From: Cymbidium sinense
Taxonomy: Eukaryota; Streptophyta; Magnoliopsida; Asparagales; Orchidaceae
Assembly (NCBI GenBank): GCA_021442155.1
Contig: CM038214.1
Coordinates: 143,440,488-143,504,487, forward strand
Direction of reading: 5' to 3'
Length of the DNA stretch: 64,000 bases
The first letter of the stretch is position 1; the number at the start of each line of letters is the position of its first letter. Both the position numbers and the translations under genes were made by a program. Shown one piece after another: positions 48,432 to 59,200 of this stretch. Below the pieces are notes generated by a model. It worked only from the letters and a program-made list of their open reading frames with translations. It was not told where the DNA came from and did not search any database.

Positions 48432-51400
48432 TTACTTTTCGAGATATGGGAGCGATTTCCGATTAACCAAGCCATGCAAATGTTTAGAAGAGTTAGTTGA
48501 TCAAAGGATTTTATACCATCCAATCTAGCGATTGGCAAGGTAATCAACAAGCATTACCCTCATGCCATACATGAGTGATTCTAAAATTAAGTTGGGGAGA
48601 GCTCTAGTTTGCTTGAGAAGGCAAGATGTTGCTCATTTTGGTGGAAGTCAAAAGATCAATAGGGGCATCCACCTCAATCCAAATATTGAGCCAACCATTT
48701 TGAAAGCAAATCTAGAGAACTTTGTACACGCCATAAGCTCAAATGGAACAGAAGAAGCAAGGGGGGGTAGGAAAAGCACATAGGACTTTACCATTAAGAT
48801 TTTTGAAAATGCCACCATAGCCTGAACCTTTATGAGAGACAGAGCCATCAGTGTTAATTTTAATAGTGTTATCAAAAGGTTTTACCCAATAGAAAATCTT
48901 GTCATTTTTACAATAGGGTTGATCCGGCAAGTTAAAACCCAATTTATTTGCCACAAATTTATAACCTTTGAATTATTTGTAGTTAATGAGATTGGCATTG
49001 AACATGTCTTGAATTTTGTTTTTAATTCTAGCAATTATCCTCATGTGATTCATAGGGATCCCATGATGTTTTGCATCATTTTTGTCCATCCATATGAACC
49101 AAATAAGAGTGATAGCAATTATGACTTTAATGTGACCTTTAATAGTGCTGTCAAAATAAACTTCAAGAAGTTGATATAAAGTTAAGGAGCCATTGAAAAT
49201 AAAAATGTTAAAGAGGTCATCATACCAAATCCAAAGTTTAGAAGCAATGGCACAGTTAACAAAATGTGAAAGCATCATTGGCATTTTGAAGGCAATTGAA
49301 AGCCTTTACCCCATAACAAGGAATCAACAGGGATGAAGTTTTTCAAAATACGCCAAGTAAGAACAGAATAGGAAGTTGGGATAGTGTTATTCCATAGTTT
49401 GAGAAACACATTGGAAGAATCATGAGTTTCTTTAATGTGAATCCAAACATTTTTAAAGTTGAAATCACCATTATGTGAGAGCTTAAAAAGGATCTGGTCT
49501 TGATTGGTAGGAATGATAGGAATAATAGTAAGCTTGTTTAAGAGAAAGGAAGGAATATAATCAATAAGCTAACTATTGTTCCACATATTTTTCTACAAGA
49601 AAGATTTTACTTTAATAGCGGCAGTGGAATGGGTGGAAAGTAAGTCGTCAATGGACCCACATCCAGTCCAGTTATCTTGCCAAAGGAAGGAGGAGCCAGA
49701 GTTAATCCCCCAAAAAATTAAGGATATTGCATCCCATTTGATGGAACAAAGTCTTTTCCAAATAGGAGAGTCTCCTATAGGGACAAATGAGGGGTGCTTA
49801 CCCCGCTATATTTAGTCATGAAATTAGCCCAAAGACTATGTTACTCCTAAAATTCCACCAAAGCTTATAGGAAAAGGCGTGATAGCTTCTTTGATTGGCT
49901 TACATCCAAGGCCACCTAGGGTGCCACAACTTTTAAACCAAGAGGTCCAGGTGCATTCTTTTAGAGGAGTTATTAGAGCCTAGAAAATTTGTTAATGAGG
50001 TGCTCAATTCTGTTAATGATAGAAATGGTCGACATAATGGTTTGGAGGAGATATAAAGGCATGGAGTTAAGAGTGCTTTAAATCAAAGTGAGCCTACCAC
50101 CGAAAGAGAGTAAATGTAATTCCCAAATAGAAATTTTATTAGAGATTTTCTAGATTAGAACATCCAGAAGAAGAGATCTTTTTTGACCTTTAAAAAGTGG
50201 AGCCCCAAGATAATTAATGGGAAGTTGATGTTGCTGAAAATTAGTAATTTTTAGGATTTGATTGATCCTATTAGAAGAGATTTTAGAGGAAGGAATGAAA
50301 CAACATTTTCCTTCATTGAGAAAGAGACCACTTTCATTGCCAAATTTATCTAGAAGGCTCTTAATAGTTTTAATGTGTCTAATAGAGGCATTCAAAAGAT
50401 TATAAGGTCATCAGCACAACTAAGATGAGAGACCGAAAGATCACCTTTAGTTTTAATAAACATGGAAGGATTTTTGTAGAAAAGATCATTCAGGCTTCTC
50501 GAAAGGTATTCAACAATAATAATAAAAAGAGAGGGTGAAATGGGGTCTCCTTGTCTCAAGCCATGCCTCAAAGTAAAGAAACCAAGGGACTCACCATTCA
50601 TGATAATAGAGAACCAAACATTGGTAATATAATTTTGATGAGGCGGATAAAATTATTAGAAACCCAAACAAACAAAAAAATTTGAAAGAGAAAATCCCAA
50701 GAGAGGTTATCAAAAGCTTTAGAGATGTCCATTTGAAGAGGATGTTGCCACCTGATAGAAATATCATGGTCATGAACCGACTCTTGGCTAGAAGGATATT
50801 GTCGATATAGCTTTACTTTTAACAAAGCCAGTTTGGTTAGGAGAAATAATTTTAGGGAGTAGACTTATCTTATTATTAATTAATTTAGCAATGAGTTTTT
50901 GAAAGAAGGTGCAAAGGCTGATAGGTCTAAAATCTCCCCAAGTATTAGGATTATTAGTTTTGGGAATGAGAACAATGGAAATGCTAGAAAAGTATCTAGG
51001 TAAAGAGTTGCCATCAAAGAAATCAACAACAACATCAACAAGGTCAGACTTAATAATAGGCCAATAATGTTGAAAGAAATGAGTCGTGTAGCCATCAGGG
51101 CCAGCAATAGAGTCAGTGTTCATACTATTGAGAGTACTACTAATCCCGGTTTCCATAGAATGCAAAGTGAGTAAATGGTTTTCATCATTAGTAATCATAG
51201 AGAGGATCAAGTGAGTGTTGGAGACGGGTTCTAAGGAAGGGTTGTTGTTTAATAAATTTTGAAAATGTTGTATGACAAAATCTTTAATTTCATTATTATC
51301 AGTAATCTAGCTACCGTTAATATTTTTGATTTTTTGATTAGAGTTTAAGGCTTTCCTTTTTTTGAAAAGAGAATGGAAATACCTTGTATTTCTATCACCA

Positions 51401-52423
51401 TCAGCAATATATTTGCTAGCGGCCTTTTGCCGCTAGTAGGTTTCCTTCATATTCTGATAATTAATCAAGTTATCTTTATCAGTGTTCAACTCATGAAGCT
51501 TACTAGGGTCTGTTAACATAGCATCTTAAAGGGAGCAAACTAATTGTTCCATATTTTTTGGATCAAAAGATTTTAAAATGGTGCTCCACAAATTTAGGTT
51601 ATTTTTAGTCTTTTAAGGTTAAGCCAAAGCCGAATCATGCCTTTAACGGAATTGTCTGGGTGAATAGGGGCCATCCAATTAGTGGAAACAACATTAAAGA
51701 AATCACAGTGTTGGGTCCACATATTTTGGAATCTAAAAGGACTAGGGGAGGATATAGTACTGGAAGGAGTTTTGATGGAGATCAATAGCGGAGCATGGTC
51801 AGACAAAGTTCTACTCAAATGCTCAATAGAAGTGAGGGGCCATTGATTGATCCAAAGGGAATTAAAGAGGGTCCTATCAAGCCACTGCCAAAGTCTAGAG
51901 TTATGCCAATGAGTGGAGAAAAACTAATCAATTAGATTGCAATCAAAAATCATATTAGAAAAATCTTCCATGGAGTGGATGTTAGGAGAGCAACCTCCCC
52001 TTCTTTCCGAGGAAGCGAGAAAAGTATTGAAATCATCCGCAACCAACTCGGGTTTATTGATCGAGGAGGAAAAAGTTCTTAATTGATCCCAAAGGATGTT
52101 CCTACTAGCTCTATTACAGGATGCATAGATAAAGGAACCAAGAGAAAATTCACCCAATGAGGTTTGAACATTAACCAATTGGAGATCATCAAGGATAGAA
52201 ATGTTGATTAAATTATTCCAAAACACCAAATTTTATTATTAATATTATAAAAGAAATTTTGAAAGCCTAGTGTTCTAGCAACATGGGTAATCATAGAAGA
52301 GTGAATGAGTGGCTCAATAATAACAAGTAAGGCTATGTTATGAGTACGACAAAGGCTTCTAATATGATTGCAGATAGTGAGAGTCCCAATACCACAAACA
52401 TTCCAAATAAAAAAATTGATCAT
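48432..52423 (-). pseudogene. LINE B ORF2 (EN-RT-zf-RNase H), disrupted
   Basis: Start at ATG 52,423 (MINFFIWNVCGIGT); an upstream ATG at 52,486 only adds a hydrophobic stretch. Endonuclease: NVCGIGT, IEPLIH, YASCNRASR, ADDFNTF (GDFN in LINE A), ending SDHAPLLISI (about 51,800). Reverse transcriptase: AGPDGYTTHFF (about 51,090), IPKTNNPNTWGDFRPISLC (about 50,960), QTGFVKSKA, MDISKAFD (about 50,720), HGLRQGDPISPSLF (about 50,550), and CADDLIIF (about 50,405) keeping both aspartates but with C in place of F/Y. Then LNEGKCCFIP, a zf-RVT-like segment with FVNCAIASKLWIW (about 49,250) and IWFIWMDKNDAKH. RNase H: INTDGSVSHKGSGYGGIF (about 48,870), WLNIWIEVDAP (about 48,690), FRITHVWHEGNAC (about 48,580), ending near the stop at 48,432. 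Total about 1,330 codons. There are frameshifts between most of the blocks and an in-frame stop inside RNase H. Confidence 0.88.
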
Positions 52424-52517
52424 AATAAGTTGAAAGAAAAGGGAAGAGATAAGTGAAAAAATGAAAAATAAGAAGAAGAGAAACATGAAACAATAATTTA
52501 TGGGAAGATAGAGAAGA

Positions 52518-54000
52518 TCAAGTGGTTCTAGTGGAGCTATTACTAAACATTCTAGCTTTAAGGGATTTGTTTTTAATAATAGTTTGAAAAGGCCTATCTA
52601 ATTCCAAAGTATCTACATCTGAAAGAGAGTGATTTATGATATTTAGAATAGGACCAGTATCTGTCAAAGCATTCATAATGGTGATTTCCCCTTCTTCGGT
52701 ATCAGAGTTAGGTTGAGAAATAGGGTATGTGTATCACTCTGTAGGTTAATAGAAGGAGAGGTTGTGGCACCATAATAGCACAAAATTCATTTTCATTTCC
52801 ATGAGTATAATTTAGATTTTGATCCATCACCAAATTATCAAAATATTTTAGAACAATTCCAGAATTAGTTTTGAGATTTTGATCCAACTTGAGGTTGCCA
52901 TTCAAATCACCATTATGATTCATATGAGTCAAGGGATTATCTTGAGATGCCAAGTTATTACAAGTAGAAGCAATGCTAGCTAAGTTATCATTAGTTTCCT
53001 CACAAACCTCAATATCATTATTTTTATCAAGCACAGATTGTTCTCCAATAAGCAAATCTATAGGTAATAAAGGAGAGGGGGTAGGAGGGTGAGTTCCATT
53101 TTGAGTAACTTTAGGCACATAAGCGAACTTATTGTTTTTTTCATTTGTTAGAGAGTGATTAAAATCAGGCAATTCTTTCTTTTTAAGATTAGGGTGTAAC
53201 ATAAAGCATTCAGAATGATCATGATCATGGATCTTACAATGTGTGCAAAAAATAAGGAAATTTTCAAATTCCACTTTTTGATTATACCCAAATTTTTCTG
53301 AACCGATCCAAACTTCTTTAGGGTATTTTTTGGTAATATCAATCTCAACCAAAATATGAGCAACTGATGGCCGTGTTCTTGCAGCGGTGGCTTGATCTAT
53401 TTGAAGGGGCCAACTAAAGAGAGCCCCAACTGCAAATAGGACTTGATGGGTAACATAATTTATCCTCATGTTTGTAAAAGCCAGCCATAAAGGAACAATT
53501 AGAGCTTCCTCTTTGACATCAAATAGAGGAGACCATTTCAAAAGCCTCATTTGACAATTGTACATAAAGTAAGAGCGACGAGCAAAGACTCTTGAGTAGT
53601 CTAAATCATTAGATAGCTAAATAAGGATATGTCTAGGATCAATCAATCCGATAGTAAATACACCCGAGAGCTTTAGGCTATGAAAGAAAGATCAGATGCT
53701 TTCAAGAGTCGGGCGACGGAATGAAAATTTACCAGCTAATGAAAATTCAAAGGGCTTTGCCAGCTTTTCTACATCAAGATTCGAGCAAATTACAGTCGGC
53801 ATTCCACATAAAGAAGTTGAGATTAAAATGACCGAAGCATTCTTTCAAGTGTTCTTACCAGATAAAGCATCCTTGAAGGACTTAACAGTAGACGTAGTAA
53901 CGGCTGGAGTCGGATCGATATTACCTTGAAAATCGGAAGCCTTAGCCGACGCCTCCAAGTTCGAAGAGCTCGGCTGCGCGGAAAGTGGCGCTTTCGCCAT
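52518..54000 (-). pseudogene. LINE B ORF1 (gag-like, DUF4283 and CCHC knuckle), disrupted
   Basis: Start at ATG 54,000 (MAKAPLSAQPSSSNLEAS), equivalent to the LINE A start. SFKDALSGKNT is followed by an in-frame TGA where LINE A has TGC, so the ORF is broken about 55 codons in. The DUF4283-type region lies at about 53,830-53,420. A continuous 285-codon stretch (53,565-52,708) holds QIDQATAARTRPSVAHILVE, KKYPKEVWIGS and a zinc knuckle CTHCKIHDHDHSEC (C-x2-C-x4-H-x4-C, about 53,247-53,206). After a frame shift the C-terminus reads PISQPNSDTEEGEITIMNAL and ends KARMFSNSSTRTT-stop at 52,518. Length is about 490 codons, usual for plant LINE ORF1. Confidence 0.87.
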
Positions 54001-54157
54001 TGTAAGATCAAGGGAAACTCACATAAGCGGCCAACCGAGAGCAGAAATCCAGAAGGAACGATCAGGAATGATCGAAACACAGCCAAGCCGCAAGGAAATG
54101 AAAGGGAATACGAAATCACCAGAGAGTGCCGTAGTCGAGAGCAGGGAGGACTTTTGT

Positions 54158-55635
54158 TATAGTTGATTTAGGATTTGATTTTTTTATTTTTTATTTTTTA
54201 TTTTTTATTATTTTTTAGGTTTCAATTTTTATTTTATTTTCTTAAGTTTAGGTTTTAGTTTTTGATGTTAGGTTTATTTTTAAGTTATCTTTTTTAGTTT
54301 AAGTTTAGGCTAATTTTTAGTTTATTTTATTTTATTTTATGTATGGTTTAGTTTTAGTTTAGTTTCGGTTTAGGTTTAAGTTTTATTTAGTTAAGTTTAG
54401 TTTAATTTAATTTAGGATTAGGTTTTTTTATTTTCTTTATTTTAGATTTAGGGTTTCTTTTTTAGTTTAGGGTTTAGGTTTTTTCTTAGGTAATATTTTT
54501 TTTTTATTTTTAAGCTTAGGTTTTTATTTAATTTTTATTTTAGGTTTATTTTATTTTTATTTTATGTTTAAATTTAATTTAATTTAATTTTTTTATTTTT
54601 AGGTTTATTTTATTTTTTAATTTAGTTTAGGTTTTTATTTATTTTATTTTAATTTAGTTTTAATTTTGATTTTTTTGTTAGGTTTAGCTTTAGGTTTACA
54701 TTTTTTAATTTATTTTATTTTATTTTATTTAGATTTTCATTTTTTTTTATTTAATTTATCTTTAGGTTTTATTTAGTTTAGGATTTATTAGGTTTTAGGG
54801 TTTAGGGTTTATTTTATGGTCTGGGATTTAGGGTTTATGGTTTAGGGTTATATGTTTTAGGATTTAGGGTTTAGGGTTTATTTTTAGGGTTCTGCTTAGA
54901 GTTTTTTTTTTTTTGTATTTTTAAAATTTTTTTAAGTTAAGTAAATAGGTTTAGGTTTACTTAGTTTAATTTGATTTAGTTTTTTTTTTAATTTTATTTT
55001 GTTTAGTTTATTTATTTTTGTTTAGGTTTTTTTATTTTATTTTATTTTATAGGTTTAGGTTTAGGTTTCTTTTTCAGTTTAGTTCTATTTTTATTTTATT
55101 TTTTAAGTTTAGGTGGTTTTATTTTTTATTTTTAGGTTTAAGTTTTTTTTAAGGTTTAGTTTTTAGTTTTTTATTTGAGGTTTATTTTTAGGTTTGTTTT
55201 TTAGTTTAAGTTTATTTTTAGTTTATTATTATTATTTTTAGTTTAGGTTTAAATTTAGGTTTAGGTTTTATTTATTTTAGTTTAGGTTTAGGTTTATTTA
55301 AATTTTATTTTTGGTTTTGGGTTTTTTTTAGTTTAGGGTTTAGGTTTTATTTTTTATTTATTTATTTGTTTTATTTTTAGGTTTATTATTTAGGTTTAGG
55401 TTTTATTGAGTTTTATTTTACATTATTTTAGGTCAATTTTATTTTTATTTTAGGTTAAGTTTTCATTTTATTTAGGTTTTTTATTTTTTTGTTTAGTTTA
55501 GGTTTTTATTTATTTAATTTTAGTTATGTTTTTATTTTTTATTTTATTTTCTATTTAGCTTTAGGTCTAGGATTAGGTTTAGGTTTAGGTTTTACTTGAT
55601 ATTTTTATTTTGTTTTATTTTCTTATTTTATTTTG
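54158..55635 (+). repeat. AT-rich ladder with one TTTAGGG block
   Basis: Ladder at 54,158-54,785, TTTAGGG-like at 54,785-54,905, T-rich boundary element TTTAAGTTAAGTAAATAGG at 54,931-54,949, ladder at 54,950-55,635. No gene is seen. Confidence 0.8.
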
Positions 55636-56226
55636 GTTTAGTCATGATTATTTTCATAATGATGGTGAGATATATTGAGATGTTTTTAGTAGAATTCAAC
55701 TTGGATGGTTGAATTGGAGGAATGCATCTGGCCTGTTGTGTGATAGAAAAGTTCCACTTAAACTTATGGGAAAATTTTATAAGATGGTGGTAAGACCTGT
55801 AATGACTTATGGTGCAGAATGTTGGCCAATAAAAGAGAAGCATAATACTAAGTTAAGTGTTACAAAGATGAGGATGCTCAAGTGGATGAGTGGATTTACT
55901 CTTATTGAGAAAATGCGAAATGAGTATGTTCGGGAAAAACTTGGAGTAGCTCTAGTGGCAAATAAGATTAGAGAGAGTTGCCTTAGATGGTTTGGCATAT
56001 AAATCTCCACGTCCATGACCATTAGGAGAGTAGATGCATTGGATTTGCCTTATGTTAAGAAAGGTAAAGGTAGACCTAAAAAGACTTAGTCAAGATGTAT
56101 GAAAAATGACCTTAGTATACTTGAATTAAATGAGAATTTGACACATAATATGACACAATCGAGATGAAGGATTCAAGTAGCCAACCCTACTTAGTGGGAT
56201 AAAGGCTTGTTGTTGTTGTTGTTGTA
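55636..56226 (+). pseudogene. RTE-type LINE, 3' end of reverse transcriptase ORF
   Basis: A better-preserved copy of the element at 1-655. One open frame (55,709-56,002) reads NWRNASGLLCDRKVPLKLMG, KFYKMVVRPVMTYGAECWPI, KEKHNTKLSVTKMRMLKWMS, GFTLIEKMRNEYVREKLGVA and ESCLRWFGI. Beyond it, RRVDALDLPYVKKGKG-type text and the 3' end follow, ending in (TTG)n at 56,206-56,224. The fragment lacks the catalytic palm, so it is 5'-truncated at about 55,636, directly after AT-rich ladder sequence. It lies on +, opposite to the L1 and GRP inserts of the same domain. Confidence 0.85.
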
Positions 56227-59200
56227 TTTTATTTTGGTCTAGATTTTTTTTAATTTTTTTTTAAGTTTTAATTAGTTTAAGTTTAGGTTTTTAAGATTTT
56301 GTGGTGGGATATAGTTGGGTGGGTTTAGGGTTTAGGATTTTAGGGTTTAGGGTTTAGAGTTTAGATTTTAGGGTTTATTGTGGTTTAGGGTTTAGAGTGG
56401 GTTTAAGATTTTTAGTGGGGTTTTGGTTTATTTTTAAGGTTCAAGTTTAGTTTAGGGTTTTTTGATTTTTTAACGAGAATAAATGATTTACAACATTTCT
56501 TCTTTTGTTTAATTTGTTTATTTTTTATTTATTTTAGTTTATTTTATTTTTATTTTATTTATGTTTATTTTTATTTTATTTAGTTTAGTTTATTTATTTT
56601 ATGTTTATTTATTTTATTATAGTTTTTATTTTAGTTTAGGTATTTTATTTTAGTTTTTTTTGGATTAGGTTTAGGTTTAGTTTATTTTTTAATTGAGTTT
56701 TATTTTTATTTTATTTTTTAGGTTTAAGTTTTATTTTTTATTTTAAGTTTAGGTTTAGGTTTTTATTGTATTTTTTTATTTTAGGTTTTAGGTTTTATTT
56801 TTTAATTTAGGTTTAGGTTTATTTTTTATTTAATTTTTTATTTAGTTTAGGGTTTATGTTTATGTTTATGTTTTATTTATTTTAGTTTTTGTTTAGGTTC
56901 CTTTTATTTTGTTTATTTTATTTTTTAACTTAATTTAGGTTTTTATTTATTTTATTTTGTTTATTTTAGTTAGTGTATTTTATTTTATTTTTATGTTTAG
57001 GTTTAGATTTTAGTTTAGGTTTAGGTTTTTAGGTTTTTAAGATTTAAGTTTTAGGTTTAGGGTTTAGGGTTTAAGGGTGGGTAGGGCTAGTTTAAGTTTA
57101 GAGTTTGTTCTCACGATACTTTATGATTTATGGTTTAGGTTTATGAGTTTTTTTATTTCTTTAATTTTTTATTTTAAAATTAACAAACCAAGAGTTTGTT
57201 TTATTTAGATATTTTTTATTTATTTTAGTTTATTTTATTTTTCTTTTTATTTTGGTTTATTTTATTTTTATTTAGTGGAGTTTATTTTTTTTGCCTTATT
57301 TATTTTTGTTTTAATTTTCATTTTATTTTATTTTTTAGGTTTATGTTTAGGTTTTTATTTAAGTTTATTTTATGTTTAGTTTTATATTTATTTTCTTTTT
57401 ACGATTAGGTTTTCTTTTTTTTTCTTTTCAGGTTTAGGTTTTTATTTATTTTTAGGTTTAGGTTTTAGGTTTTTATTTTAGGTTTATTTTAGGTTTTATT
57501 TTTTAGTTTAGGTTTAGGTTTATTTTTAGTTTATTTTATATTATTTAGTTTATGTTTAGGTTTAGGTTTAGTTTTTTTATTTTATTTTAGTTTAGGTTTT
57601 GGTTTATTTTATTTTTATTTTAGGTATAGGTTTTATTTTTGTCTGGGGTTTATGTTTTAATTTTTATTTATTTTAAGTTTTTTTTTAGGTTTAGGTTCTT
57701 ATTTAGTTTATATTTTATTTTATTTTAGGTATATTTTAATTTTATTTTAAGTTTAGTTTTTATTTTATTTAGGTTTTTTATTCTTAGGTTTATTTTGTTT
57801 TTAGTATAGTTTAGGTTTATTTTTAGTTTTATTTTATTTTATTTAATTTATGTTTTAGGTTTAGTTTAGCTTAGGTTTAGGTTTAGGTTTTTTTATTTTA
57901 TTTTAGTCTATTTTAGTTTAAGATTAGGTTTAAGTTTTTTTTTTAGTTTAGGGTTTTAGTTTATTTTTTATTTATTTTTAGGTTTTATTTTTTCATTTAT
58001 TTTTTAGATTTAGGTTTTTATTTAGCTTTGATTTTATTTTATTTTAGGTTTGTTTTATTTTTATTTTATGTTTAGTTTTTAATTTATTTGCATTTTTTAT
58101 TTTTAGGTTTACTTTATTATTTTAGTTTAGTTGAGGTTTTTATCTATTTTTTTATTTTAGTTTTTATTTTATATTTAAGTTTAGGTTTAGGTTTAGGTTT
58201 TAGTTTAGGATTTTATTTGATTTTATTTTAGTTTATCATTTAAGGTTTAGGGTTATAGGTTTTTGGTTTAAAGTTTAGAGTTTAGGGTTAATTTTAGGTG
58301 TGGTTAGGGTGGTGGTGTTGTGGAGGTTTAGGGTTTTGGGCTTTAGAGGTTAAAGAGTAGTTCAGATCAGCTTTAGGGCATATGGTCCCTGGGTTGGGAT
58401 TTTAGGTTCAGGATCAGGATAAGGCCTGGTGGTTTAGTTTGGAAGATTAGGGTCAGTGAATGAGTATGGGGATTATGGTTTACAATTTATGGTTTAAGGT
58501 TTAGAGAGGGTTTTTAGTTTTGGTAGCATAGTAAGATTTAGGGTTAAGGGTTTGGTTGGATTTAGTGTTTAGGTTTTAAAATTATAAACCGAGGTTTAGG
58601 TTTATTTAGTTTATTTTAAATTTTATTTAGGTTGATTTGGTATTTTGATTTCTTTAGTTTATTTTTTATGTTTATTTATTTTAGTTTAGGTTTTAGAATA
58701 AGTTTAATTATTAGGTTTAAGTTTAGGTTTATGTATATTTTTTAGTTTGGTTTTATTTTTATTTTATTTTTTATAATTAAATTTTAATTCAAGTTTTTAT
58801 TTTACTTTTTTCAGGTTTAGTTTTTAGGTTTATTTTTAGGTTTTATTTTTAGTTTAGGTTCAGGTTTATTTTTAGTTTATTTTATTTTATTTATTTTAGG
58901 TATAGGTTTAGGTTTTGGTTTATTTTATTTTAGGTTTAGGTTTTATTAATTTTAGTTTAATTTATTTTAGTTTAGGTTTAGGTTTTTTTTATCTAAGGTT
59001 TAGGTTTTATTTTTTATTTATTTCTATGTTTATTGTTTAGGTTTAGGTTTTTTATTTAATTTTTATTTTATTTTATTTTAAGTTTATTATATTTTTTTAG
59101 TTTGGTTTAAGATTTTTTGTATTTCTTTTAGTATAGTTTTTGTTTTTAATTTTATTTTTAATTTTATTTTTAGGTTTAGGTTTACATTTTAGTTTAGGTT

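Larger units (their letters stand above)
44769..54157 (-). mobile_element. LINE B: plant L1-type non-LTR retrotransposon with RNase H, near full length, broken
   Basis: An element of about 9.4 kb on minus, same family and same orientation as LINE A, better preserved. Sense order: GC-richer 5' UTR (54,001-54,157), ORF1 (54,000-52,518), ORF2 (52,423-48,432), 3' module of 3.6 kb (48,431-44,790), poly(A) (T-run 44,771-44,785). The 5' start matches that of LINE A to within a few bases, so both insertions are essentially not 5'-truncated. Possible short target duplication: TAGGTTTCGA before the T-run and TAGGTTTCAA near 54,217, but the repeat background makes it weak evidence. At least one stop in ORF1 and several breaks in ORF2 make it non-autonomous. 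Confidence 0.92.

Noticed and set aside
44769..54157. LTR retrotransposon or endogenous pararetrovirus
   Set aside because: There are no LTRs, protease or integrase. Domain order (ORF1 with CCHC, then EN-RT-RNase H) and the poly(A) end are those of an L1-type LINE.
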